Shown piece by piece: positions 13,127 to 18,923 of a stretch of 18,923 nt of DNA; within the stretch, counting starts at the first letter, position 1, and every line of letters begins with the position of its first letter. This stretch comes from Caldilineaceae bacterium (GTDB taxonomy: Bacteria; Chloroflexota; Anaerolineae; Caldilineales; Caldilineaceae). Location of the stretch: contig JACKBC010000073.1 in NCBI GenBank assembly GCA_020634755.1, positions 1-18,923 of the forward strand, read 5' to 3'. The translations under genes and the position numbers were made by a program. A model generated the notes under the pieces. That model made no database searches. It saw nothing but the letters and a program-made list of their open reading frames with translations, and had not been told where the DNA came from.

Positions 13127-14629
13127 ATGGCCAAAAATAATGAGATGCCACTGGATGAATTTGTGGCCAAAATTGTACCCGACCCGGCAAATCCCCCCAA
13201 TGCCGCGGTACTGAGTGGATTTTTGGGGGCCTCGTCGGAAGAAGGACATACGCGACTCTACTTTGACATGCAGTTGAGCAGCTACGTCGAGATTCCCGAT
13301 GATGCGGTTCTGCATACGGCCCCATTGCCGGCCGAACAGTCTCCGCTGGGCGGTAGCTATGTGTGGATAAAGCAGGATGCATTGTTGATCTATGGCAAAG
13401 TCGGCGGCGAGCGGCCCAAAGCGCGTTTCTTCGAAGGGCCGATTATGCAGGAGTTTGGTGGTGGCGGCCAAGTCGGCGTGGCGGGTGGGCAAATTGGCAA
13501 TGCAGTGAACAATCAATCCCAATTCATTTGTCCATCGGTGGCTTTCTGCCCTAGCCAGCAAATTGTCTGCCAGACGCAGCAGTTCTTCTGCCAATCTGTG
13601 CAGATCATTTGTAACTCGGCGGTCTGTCCAACGCAACCAGGGCCAGCCTGTCCAAACTCACAGCTAAATATCTGCCCATCGGTCTTCAATAACTGCCCGT
13701 CGCAGCTGACCCTCTGTCCATCGCAGCAGGTTGTTTGCCCATCACAGCAGGTGATCTGTCAATCATTGGTCTGCCCATCGCAAACGCTCATCTGCCAATC
13801 GCTGGCTTGCCCCACGCAGATTTGCCCGTCACAGCAGATTGTCTGTCAGACACAAGTCTGTCCTAGCGTAGGCATTTGTCCTTCCGTGGCTGGCTGCCCG
13901 TCGGACTTCTGTGGACCGGGCGGCGGCTTTCCTGGAGGTGGGCTGCTAGGTGGTCTGACGCCGCAGATGCAGCCCCAGATGCAGCAGCAAGTGCCGAGAC
14001 AGATGCCGCAGGCCAATATTGCAGCCCCAGTGACGCAGATAATCTGTCCATCGCAACATATCATCTGTCAATCACAGACAACTCTCTGCCAGTCGCAGCA
14101 GTTTGTTTGCCCATCGCAGCACATTATCTGTCAGTCGCACTTCCAGTTTTGTCCGACGCAACAGATATTCTGCCAGTCTGTGGGGGGGCCATGCCCTTCT
14201 AAAGGATTGCCTTGCCCAACTGAACCGGCAATCTGCCAGTCGCAGCAGATCATCTGTGTTTCGCAATTGACCCAGTGCCCTTCTCAACAGGTGCTGTGTC
14301 CATCGCAGAACACCATCTGCCCGTCACAGACAACACTGTGTCCGTCACAACAGATTGTATGCGCGTCACAGAACAGCATCTGCCCATCACAGGCAACGCT
14401 TTGCCCATCACAACAGATTGTGTGCCCGTCTCAGACCACTATTTGTCCATCGCAGGGCATTGTCTGTCCATCGCAGGGCATTGTCTGTCCATCACAGGGC
14501 ATAGTCTGTCCATCACAACAGATTATCTGCGGCAGCGCCGTAGCCTGTCCAACATTAGCTGGCTGCCCATCAGAAATATGTGGGCCGGGAGGCGGTTTCC
14601 CCGGTGGTGGACTGCCTGGCGGCGTGTAG
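13127..14629 (+). CDS. Giant Cys/Ser heptad-repeat protein, probable lanthipeptide precursor
   Basis: A 500-residue protein; the ATG at 13127 is chosen because GAGGAG lies six bases upstream. Residues 1-134 contain no Cys and form an ordinary-looking domain (AVLSGFLGASSEEGHTRLYF, SSYVEIPDDAVLH) ending in a Gly-rich stretch (111-124). Residues 135-262 are block 1, with 20 units of 5-8 residues, and 307-485 are block 2, with 23 perfect heptads followed by three shorter units. The typical unit is C-P-S-Q-x-x-[ILVF]. There are 48 Cys in the last 366 residues, and each has a Ser or Thr 3-6 positions before it. Both blocks end in CGPGGGFPGGGL; a Gln/Met/Pro-rich linker joins them. The kinase, HopA1-like and LanC-like genes follow, so I infer it is their substrate. 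A disulfide-bonded or self-assembling structural protein is the alternative. Confidence 0.85.
   Translation: MAKNNEMPLDEFVAKIVPDPANPPNAAVLSGFLGASSEEGHTRLYFDMQLSSYVEIPDDAVLHTAPLPAEQSPLGGSYVWIKQDALLIYGKVGGERPKARFFEGPIMQEFGGGGQVGVAGGQIGNAVNNQSQFICPSVAFCPSQQIVCQTQQFFCQSVQIICNSAVCPTQPGPACPNSQLNICPSVFNNCPSQLTLCPSQQVVCPSQQVICQSLVCPSQTLICQSLACPTQICPSQQIVCQTQVCPSVGICPSVAGCPSDFCGPGGGFPGGGLLGGLTPQMQPQMQQQVPRQMPQANIAAPVTQIICPSQHIICQSQTTLCQSQQFVCPSQHIICQSHFQFCPTQQIFCQSVGGPCPSKGLPCPTEPAICQSQQIICVSQLTQCPSQQVLCPSQNTICPSQTTLCPSQQIVCASQNSICPSQATLCPSQQIVCPSQTTICPSQGIVCPSQGIVCPSQGIVCPSQQIICGSAVACPTLAGCPSEICGPGGGFPGGGLPGGV
13529..13912 (+). repeat. Repeat block 1 of the precursor (residues 135-262)
   Basis: Twenty Cys-led units with lengths 6,7,7,7,5,8,8,7,7,7,7,5,7,5,5,7,5,6,6,5, closed by a Cys at residue 262. 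Position 3 is Ser or Thr in all but one unit; the exception (CPNSQLNI) has its Ser at position 4. Position 2 is mostly Pro or Gln. Confidence 0.9.
14045..14578 (+). repeat. Repeat block 2 of the precursor (residues 307-484)
   Basis: Twenty-three consecutive exact heptads (14045-14527), then units of 6, 6 and 5 residues before the last Cys at residue 485. Every unit has Ser or Thr at position 3. Three neighbouring 21-bp units at 14444-14506 are nearly identical in DNA (first two identical, third with two differences), showing recent tandem expansion. Confidence 0.92.
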
Positions 14630-14649
14630 AGTAACGTAATGTGTGCAGG

Positions 14650-14706
14650 ATTGATCCGACGGCTGAGCTTATCGACGGCTGAGCTTGTCGAAGCCGTCGG
14701 ATCAAT
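14650..14706 (+). promoter_or_regulatory. Hairpin between precursor and kinase genes
   Basis: ATTGATCCGACGGCT (14650-14664) pairs perfectly with 14692-14706. The 27-nt interior includes a second copy of CGACGGCTGAGCTT (14657-14670 and 14673-14686), allowing alternative pairing. No T-run follows. It lies 20 bp past the precursor stop and could protect the precursor mRNA 3' end or partly block read-through, keeping substrate in excess over enzymes. Confidence 0.65.
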
Positions 14707-14735
14707 TACCCTGACCCGCTCGAAAAGAGGTTCGC

Positions 14736-15824
14736 ATGATTTTGACAGCCGAAAATATTCTCTTCTACCTGCTGGAGCGCGGCCTGGTCACCATGCACAG
14801 CGTGGTCGATGGCGACCTGGTGGTCGTGGAGTCATCCAGCCGCAACCGCAACTTCAAAGTGATACGCCGTAAACAGCCTGGCTACTTTGTCAAACAAGTG
14901 CAACAGTGGGATCAGGCGTCCATCGACCTGGTGCGGCGCGAGGCCGACTGCTATCAACTGGTCCATCAAGAAGCGGAATTTGATGCTCTGGCCGCGCTTA
15001 TGCCTGCATTTCATGGCTATGATGCGGCATCCAACACGCTGGTCGTGGGTCTGCTGCCAGATGGCGAAAACCTGTCCGAATATCATCGGCGGCTGGACGT
15101 TTACCCCGTAGACGTAGCTAAAATGTTGGGGCAAGCGCTGGGCGCTTTACATGCGCCTCTGGACCAGGATAGCCATCCCATTCAACAGCGCGGTCTCCCC
15201 GGCACGGTTCCCTGGATTTTGTCTGCTCATCAACTGAATCAACAGCCGGCCCACAACGCACAGGGCGCCAATCAACAAGTGCTGTCCATCATTCATAAAT
15301 ATACCCAATTTCACCCGCTGCTGGATCAGTTGCGTCAACAGTGGCGCCGCGAAACGCTGATTCATGGTGATGTGAAGTGGGATAACTGTCTGCTCTATCG
15401 GCGCGACGAACAGCTCCGTTTAAAGCTGATTGATTGGGAGACGGCCGATTGGGGGGACCCAGCCTGGGATGTGGGCGCCATTTTCCAGGCGTATCTCGTT
15501 TACTGGATCATGACGATCCCGATTCAGCCTGATACGCCACCGGCTCACTTTTTGCACCTGGCGCCGCAACCGCTGGAAGCAGTTCAACCAGCATTGATTA
15601 CATATTGGCAGGCTTATCAGCAACAGCGCGGTCTGGCGTCCGCCGCGGCCCAGGAGCTGTTGACGCGTAGCGCGCAATACGGGGCTGCCCGCATGTTGCA
15701 GACGGCTTATGAATATATGGTCTATGCGCCGCAGATTTCCGGCAACGCGCTCTGCATGTTGCAGGTAAGCCTCAACATACTGAGCCAACCGGAAGCGGCC
15801 GTTCACGAACTATTTGGATTGTAG
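14736..15824 (+). CDS. APH-like kinase, probable lanthipeptide Ser/Thr kinase (LanK-like)
   Basis: A 362-residue protein of the aminoglycoside phosphotransferase/protein kinase-like fold. The ATP-binding Lys is probably Lys53 (GYFVKQVQ), with Glu in RREADCYQLV. The catalytic loop is HGDVKWDN (His210, Asp212, Asn217), and the metal-binding Asp233 is in LIDWETADWGDPAWDVG. AAAGAGG precedes the ATG. In class V lanthipeptide and thioamitide pathways an APH-like kinase phosphorylates Ser/Thr of the precursor, and here the gene is two bases upstream of a HopA1-like gene and followed by a LanC-like gene. I infer that it phosphorylates the Ser/Thr residues of the repeat protein. A free-standing antibiotic or sugar kinase would not explain this neighbourhood. 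Confidence 0.85.
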   Translation: MILTAENILFYLLERGLVTMHSVVDGDLVVVESSSRNRNFKVIRRKQPGYFVKQVQQWDQASIDLVRREADCYQLVHQEAEFDALAALMPAFHGYDAASNTLVVGLLPDGENLSEYHRRLDVYPVDVAKMLGQALGALHAPLDQDSHPIQQRGLPGTVPWILSAHQLNQQPAHNAQGANQQVLSIIHKYTQFHPLLDQLRQQWRRETLIHGDVKWDNCLLYRRDEQLRLKLIDWETADWGDPAWDVGAIFQAYLVYWIMTIPIQPDTPPAHFLHLAPQPLEAVQPALITYWQAYQQQRGLASAAAQELLTRSAQYGAARMLQTAYEYMVYAPQISGNALCMLQVSLNILSQPEAAVHELFGL

Positions 15825-15826
15825 CC

Positions 15827-16855
15827 ATGAATCATCCACAAGAATTAGCCAAAAATCTGCGCCTAATTTTTAGCTCCCTTAATATCTTTTCACCCACCGG
15901 CTTTCATTTTGCTGGTCAGCAATTCTATACGCAAAGTGAACCAGCTGCCTCGGCTGGCAATCGCCCATTGCAGAATCCTATGATTGCGCTGCTGCAGCAG
16001 ACGCTCTACCTGCACTGCTACAGTCAGCGCTTTAGCGGTCATTTGGCCGACATACCAGCAGCGAGCAGCGATGATTTTATACGGGAGTTGGCCGTAGCCA
16101 ATAGGAGCCGCGAACGCTGGCTGAGTGGCTGGCAGATTACCCAAACGCTGCCCTCCGGTCAGGTAACGGCGGTCCAGAATGGGCAGACGCGTACGTTGTG
16201 GCCCGGCGAGTTTATTACGGAAGATGGGCCGGCCGCGCCGCCGCGCCCCGGCGCCAGGATTCGCGTCTTTGCCCCCAAAGAATCAGCCACAATGCAGCCA
16301 GGCTTCTATTTCGCCTTTGGTGAAACGGCATCCGAAAGTTACGAGCTGGCAAACGCCGTGCGCTTCTACTGGAATATTGACGCCGATGGCGCCCCCCAAT
16401 TGATGGAACTGTTAACGCAGCGATTCAATCGCTTTCAGATCCCGTTTCGCTTTAAGTGCAGCAGCAACCGCGCTTTCTATTATCGGATTGACAGTGCCAT
16501 TCTTTTTGTAAGTCGTCGCCACTATCAAATTGCCACCCAAATGTTGCGCGAGCTATATCCGCAAGTGCAAGCCCACCTGCGGCCGAAAACGCCGCTTTTT
16601 ACCCAACCGCTGGCGCCTGGGCTGGCCTTTGCCGAAGAGCCTGCCACCGGCGAAAGCTTTGGCATGAGCCGCTGTCGTCTATTGGCAGAGGGCGTTTGGA
16701 GTGCCTATATGAACGGCAGCCAGACCCAGCAGGCGCGCTGGCAGGCGTTGCAGGCGCAATTTGCCCAAAATGGCCTATTGCTGGAGCGGCCCCATCTGCG
16801 GGCCGGTTCGGTTGGTTGCTACGAATGGCCCAAGCTTGGAGGAGAATCTGCATGA
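15827..16855 (+). CDS. HopA1-like protein, probable phosphoSer/Thr lyase (LanY-like)
   Basis: A 342-residue protein resembling the HopA1 effector family (named after a Pseudomonas type III effector). Recognisable parts are the N-terminal segment with LYLHCYSQRFSG, the region GFYFAFGE followed by VRFYWNIDADGAPQLM, RFNRFQIPFRFKCSSNRAFY, and the C-terminal SFGMSRCRLLAEGVW. In class V lanthipeptide and thioamitide clusters such proteins are assigned the elimination step that turns phosphorylated Ser/Thr into dehydroamino acids. The gene starts two bases after the kinase stop and overlaps the LanC-like start in an ATGA, so the three are a tight operon. No export signal is visible, so it acts in the cytoplasm. 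Catalytic residues cannot be assigned by eye. Confidence 0.82.
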   Translation: MNHPQELAKNLRLIFSSLNIFSPTGFHFAGQQFYTQSEPAASAGNRPLQNPMIALLQQTLYLHCYSQRFSGHLADIPAASSDDFIRELAVANRSRERWLSGWQITQTLPSGQVTAVQNGQTRTLWPGEFITEDGPAAPPRPGARIRVFAPKESATMQPGFYFAFGETASESYELANAVRFYWNIDADGAPQLMELLTQRFNRFQIPFRFKCSSNRAFYYRIDSAILFVSRRHYQIATQMLRELYPQVQAHLRPKTPLFTQPLAPGLAFAEEPATGESFGMSRCRLLAEGVWSAYMNGSQTQQARWQALQAQFAQNGLLLERPHLRAGSVGCYEWPKLGGESA

Positions 16856-18120
16856 GTAACAAGTCAAACCAGGATTTTTTAGCCGCTGCCGATCGAATTG
16901 GCGCTCGGCTTTGTCGCGATGCGCTGTGGGCCGGTGGTCGCTGTAACTGGCTGGGGGCCGCTATGGAACCCGTGAACGGCGCCTGGAAGATCGTACAGCG
17001 TACCTTTGGTCCGGATTTGTATGGCGGCACCAGCGGTATTGCACTCTTTTTGGCGCATCTGTATAGGCAAAGCGGTGAGCGGATCTATGCGGAAACCGCG
17101 CGCGGCGCTCTGCGTCAGGCCATTTCCTGTTGCGATCAGATTCCCGCTGCCGGGCGTATTAGTCATTATGCTGGCGCGCTGGGGATAGGCTATGCGAGCA
17201 TGCAAGTGGGGGAACTGTTTGATGATGCTGCGCTTTGTCAACAGGGGCATCAATTGGTGCAAGATGTACTAGCGCCAGATGCCGAGCCGGCCCAGGGAAC
17301 TGATGTACTCTCCGGCATTGCCGGCGCCATCCCCACGCTGCTTTGGATGCACGTACAGACGGGGCAGTGTGAGCTGCTGGCGCGCGCGGTGGACTTTGGA
17401 CATCAGCTTGTCGCAAGTGCACGCCGCGCTCCGCATGGCTGGTCGTGGAATACGCTGAACCTGCCCGAGACGCAGCGCAAACATGATCTGACTGGTTTTT
17501 CGCATGGAGCTGCTGGCATTGGCTGGGCGCTGTTGGAGCTTTATCACGCAACGCAGGATACCCAGTTTCACCATGCTGCGAGCCAGGCATTTGCCTATGA
17601 ACGTCACTGGTTCAACGCCCAACAGGGCAACTGGCCCGACTTTCGCGGTCTCAATGATGGAACCGCCCAGCCGGGCGCCGCGCCTGGCTACATGGCGGCA
17701 TGGTGTCACGGTGCACCGGGGATTGGGCTATCTCGGCTACGCGGATATGTGCTGCTTGATGATGCCGAACTACGCACCGAAGCGGAAATTGCCATCCGCA
17801 CGACCAGCCAGATGCTTGACCACACTGCCGCGTCGCACCAGGAAAACTATTCACTTTGCCACGGACAAGGGGGCAACGCTGAACTGCTCATCTACGGCAG
17901 CCAAGTGCTGAACCGGCCTGAACTATTCGAGAAAGCCGCCGCCATTGGTCGCATGGGCCTGACGCGCATCGACGCTCAGGACGCGCCCTGGCCTTGCGGC
18001 GTCATGGGGGCGGGAGAGACGCCAGGACTTCTGTTGGGAACTGCCGGCATTGGCTATTTCTATTTGCGCTTGTATGCGCCGATGGAGACTCCGTCTGTAC
18101 TTATCACATCCTCAAACTGA
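16852..18120 (+). CDS. LanC-like cyclase with intact zinc site
   Basis: A 422-residue lanthionine synthetase C-like protein. The start at 16852 follows GGAGGAG with seven bases between and overlaps the HopA1-like stop. Repeated helix-loop motifs of the alpha/alpha toroid are present (YGGTSGIALFLAHLY, LSGIAGAIPTLLW, SHGAAGIGWALLELY, LGTAGIGYFYLRLY). The zinc ligands are Cys285 in AAWCHGAPGIG, with Cys336 and His337 in LCHGQGGN, as in NisC-type cyclases. LanC enzymes activate Cys thiols for addition to dehydroamino acids, forming thioether rings. With a separate kinase and HopA1-like partner this gives a three-protein lanthionine synthetase. Most class V clusters are described with a different or weakly similar cyclase component, so a canonical zinc LanC is notable. 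Confidence 0.92.
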   Translation: MSNKSNQDFLAAADRIGARLCRDALWAGGRCNWLGAAMEPVNGAWKIVQRTFGPDLYGGTSGIALFLAHLYRQSGERIYAETARGALRQAISCCDQIPAAGRISHYAGALGIGYASMQVGELFDDAALCQQGHQLVQDVLAPDAEPAQGTDVLSGIAGAIPTLLWMHVQTGQCELLARAVDFGHQLVASARRAPHGWSWNTLNLPETQRKHDLTGFSHGAAGIGWALLELYHATQDTQFHHAASQAFAYERHWFNAQQGNWPDFRGLNDGTAQPGAAPGYMAAWCHGAPGIGLSRLRGYVLLDDAELRTEAEIAIRTTSQMLDHTAASHQENYSLCHGQGGNAELLIYGSQVLNRPELFEKAAAIGRMGLTRIDAQDAPWPCGVMGAGETPGLLLGTAGIGYFYLRLYAPMETPSVLITSSN

Positions 18121-18568
18121 CCGACGCGCTATTTGACAGTTGTTTTTGTCCAGGTGGCGCCCCCTGTGTCAACCCCCTGAGATGCAAAAGAACTGGAATA
18201 ATGTAGACGCGCTGGCGTATTTCTGCATTGTCTCCAGGTTGCCATGCTTCTACAAAAAGAGCGAGTTTTTGTTGAATTTGACATGTAGCAACCAAAGTGA
18301 GAGAATGATCTTTGTAAACACCGATAATTTGTCATGTGCCTCGTATATAGTTGCCGCTCTAGCTGTATGTGCCGGGTTTGGTTTTTGCTCCATAACCATC
18401 TGGCTCAATAGCAAGCACGGCCAGCTGCAACGGGCATGGGGATAGTTGCTCCCTGATGATTCCCTACTGATTTAGAGGCTGTTTATGCTCCAATCTCTTT
18501 TTAATCTAATGTGCTTAAAACTTGCTAGTTAATCTAACGTGCTAGACTTTACCCAAGGAGGTTATTGT
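18121..18568. other. Gene-free interval before the ABC transporter gene
   Basis: About 450 bp with no supported gene; the longest open frame (18140-18445) lacks a ribosome binding site and a coherent protein composition. No strong terminator follows the LanC gene: only a weak TTGACA/TGTCAA pairing near 18133-18171 is visible. The end holds a 15-bp imperfect direct repeat before the binding-protein gene. Confidence 0.55.
18501..18543. promoter_or_regulatory. Direct repeat upstream of the sugar-binding protein gene
   Basis: TTAATCTAATGTGCT (18501-18515) and TTAATCTAACGTGCT (18529-18543) differ at one base and start 28 bp apart, ending 25 bp before the ATG. The position and spacing suggest a tandem repressor or activator site controlling the transporter. 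Confidence 0.5.
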
Positions 18569-18923
18569 ATGCAGCACAAATTATCGCGTCGTCGATTTTT
18601 GCAGATTTCAGGCATCACTGCTGGCGCTAGCCTGCTGGCCGCCTGTGCCGTCCCGAGTGCACCAGGCGCACCTGCGGCGGACGCTGGTGGCGCAGCTACC
18701 GGCGCCGAAATGAAGCAGATGGAAGCTTGGTCGCGCATGACCGATGTGGCGCAAGAGTCGATCAAAGGGATTATCGACAATTACAATGAACAGAATACCA
18801 TTGGCGCGCATGTAGAATTTGTCTACATTGCGCAAACCCAAGGTAGCCAGGCCGACGAGAAACTGCTGACGGCTGTTGCCGGCGGTAGCCCACCGGCGGT
18901 TTATTACGCCGATCGCTTTACGG
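18569..18923 (+). CDS. Sugar ABC transporter substrate-binding lipoprotein (partial)
   Basis: The first 118 codons of a gene that runs off the window. The N-terminus has a twin-arginine-type signal (SRRRFLQ at 6-12), a hydrophobic stretch and a lipobox LAAC with Cys26 as the lipidation site, then an Ala/Gly-rich linker. The mature start (MEAWSRMTDVAQESIKGIID, VEFVYIAQTQGSQADEKLLT, AGGSPPAVYYAD) fits family 1 extracellular solute-binding proteins for sugars. AAGGAGG lies seven bases before the ATG. It would capture a carbohydrate outside the cell for an ABC importer whose permeases are expected beyond the window. A link to the catabolic genes at 9534-12665 is possible but unproven. Confidence 0.88.
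   Translation, partial: MQHKLSRRRFLQISGITAGASLLAACAVPSAPGAPAADAGGAATGAEMKQMEAWSRMTDVAQESIKGIIDNYNEQNTIGAHVEFVYIAQTQGSQADEKLLTAVAGGSPPAVYYADRFT

Noticed and set aside
12986..13636. Minus-strand ORF of 216 codons over the start of the repeat protein
   Set aside because: It is a shadow of the repetitive gene; the plus strand has the ribosome binding site and the ordered repeats.
13529..14578. CRISPR array or simple satellite DNA
   Set aside because: The 21-bp periodicity follows codons, with silent-site variation and conserved amino acids, so it is a coding repeat.
13876..14634. Alternative-frame ORFs across repeat block 2
   Set aside because: Repetitive DNA gives long open frames in other phases; only the frame with CPSQ units begins at a good start and has the N-terminal domain.
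16696..16851. Longer LanC-like protein starting at 16696
   Set aside because: The extension overlaps the HopA1-like gene out of frame; GGAGGAG and the ATGA overlap support 16852.
18140..18445. ORF of 101 codons after the LanC-like gene, considered as an extra RiPP peptide
   Set aside because: No ribosome binding site, no leader-like or core-like pattern, and composition typical of non-coding DNA.

Overview
This window looks like a chromosomal segment of a free-living, heterotrophic bacterium. The most likely group is Chloroflexota (Anaerolineae/Caldilineae-like). This is inference from gene content and style (paired XdhC proteins, sugar-type oxidoreductase/isomerase genes, a Tat-type lipoprotein sugar-binding protein, moderate-to-high GC); no rRNA or other marker gene is present. 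I see no tRNA, rRNA, CRISPR array, insertion sequence or integrase.

Layout. Positions 1-1266 carry two adjacent XdhC/CoxI-family molybdoenzyme maturation genes (+). 1344-2715 holds three small or poorly conserved membrane protein genes, one on the minus strand, closed by a bidirectional terminator at 2825-2861. 2880-3713 (-) is an OmpR-type response regulator. 3714-4328 is gene-free, with a 21-bp perfect hairpin and a short tandem repeat. 4329-5834 (-) is a two-gene operon of trypsin-like serine proteases without signal peptides. 6174-7601 (-) is a NarL-type regulator behind an SDR oxidoreductase. 7621-8400 (-) is a phage-type Dam methyltransferase behind a probably truncated ORF. 8502-12665 (-) encodes an alpha/beta hydrolase, a PhyH-type dioxygenase, a Gfo/Idh/MocA oxidoreductase and a xylose-isomerase-like TIM barrel, together resembling a sugar or polyol catabolic set. 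18569 to the end is the start of a sugar ABC transporter binding protein.

The remarkable part is 13127-18120 (+): a probable giant lanthipeptide system. A 500-residue protein has a Cys-free N-terminal domain of 134 residues followed by a 366-residue, almost uncharged region with 48 cysteines. Every cysteine is preceded by a Ser/Thr with 2-5 residues between them, mostly in heptads of the form C-P-S-Q-x-x-hydrophobic. Directly downstream lie an APH-like kinase, a HopA1-like protein and a LanC-like cyclase with intact zinc ligands. This is the three-function set used to phosphorylate Ser/Thr, eliminate phosphate and form thioether rings in class V (LanK/LanY/LanX-like) lanthipeptides. I infer that the repeat protein is the substrate and could become a chain of up to 48 small thioether rings, far larger than typical lanthipeptides. 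No transporter or leader protease lies in the window.

Several non-coding elements recur: a degenerate interspersed repeat in three intergenic gaps, a 16-bp inverted pair flanking 1648-4322, and a 15-bp motif shared by 6125 and the hairpin at 14650-14706.
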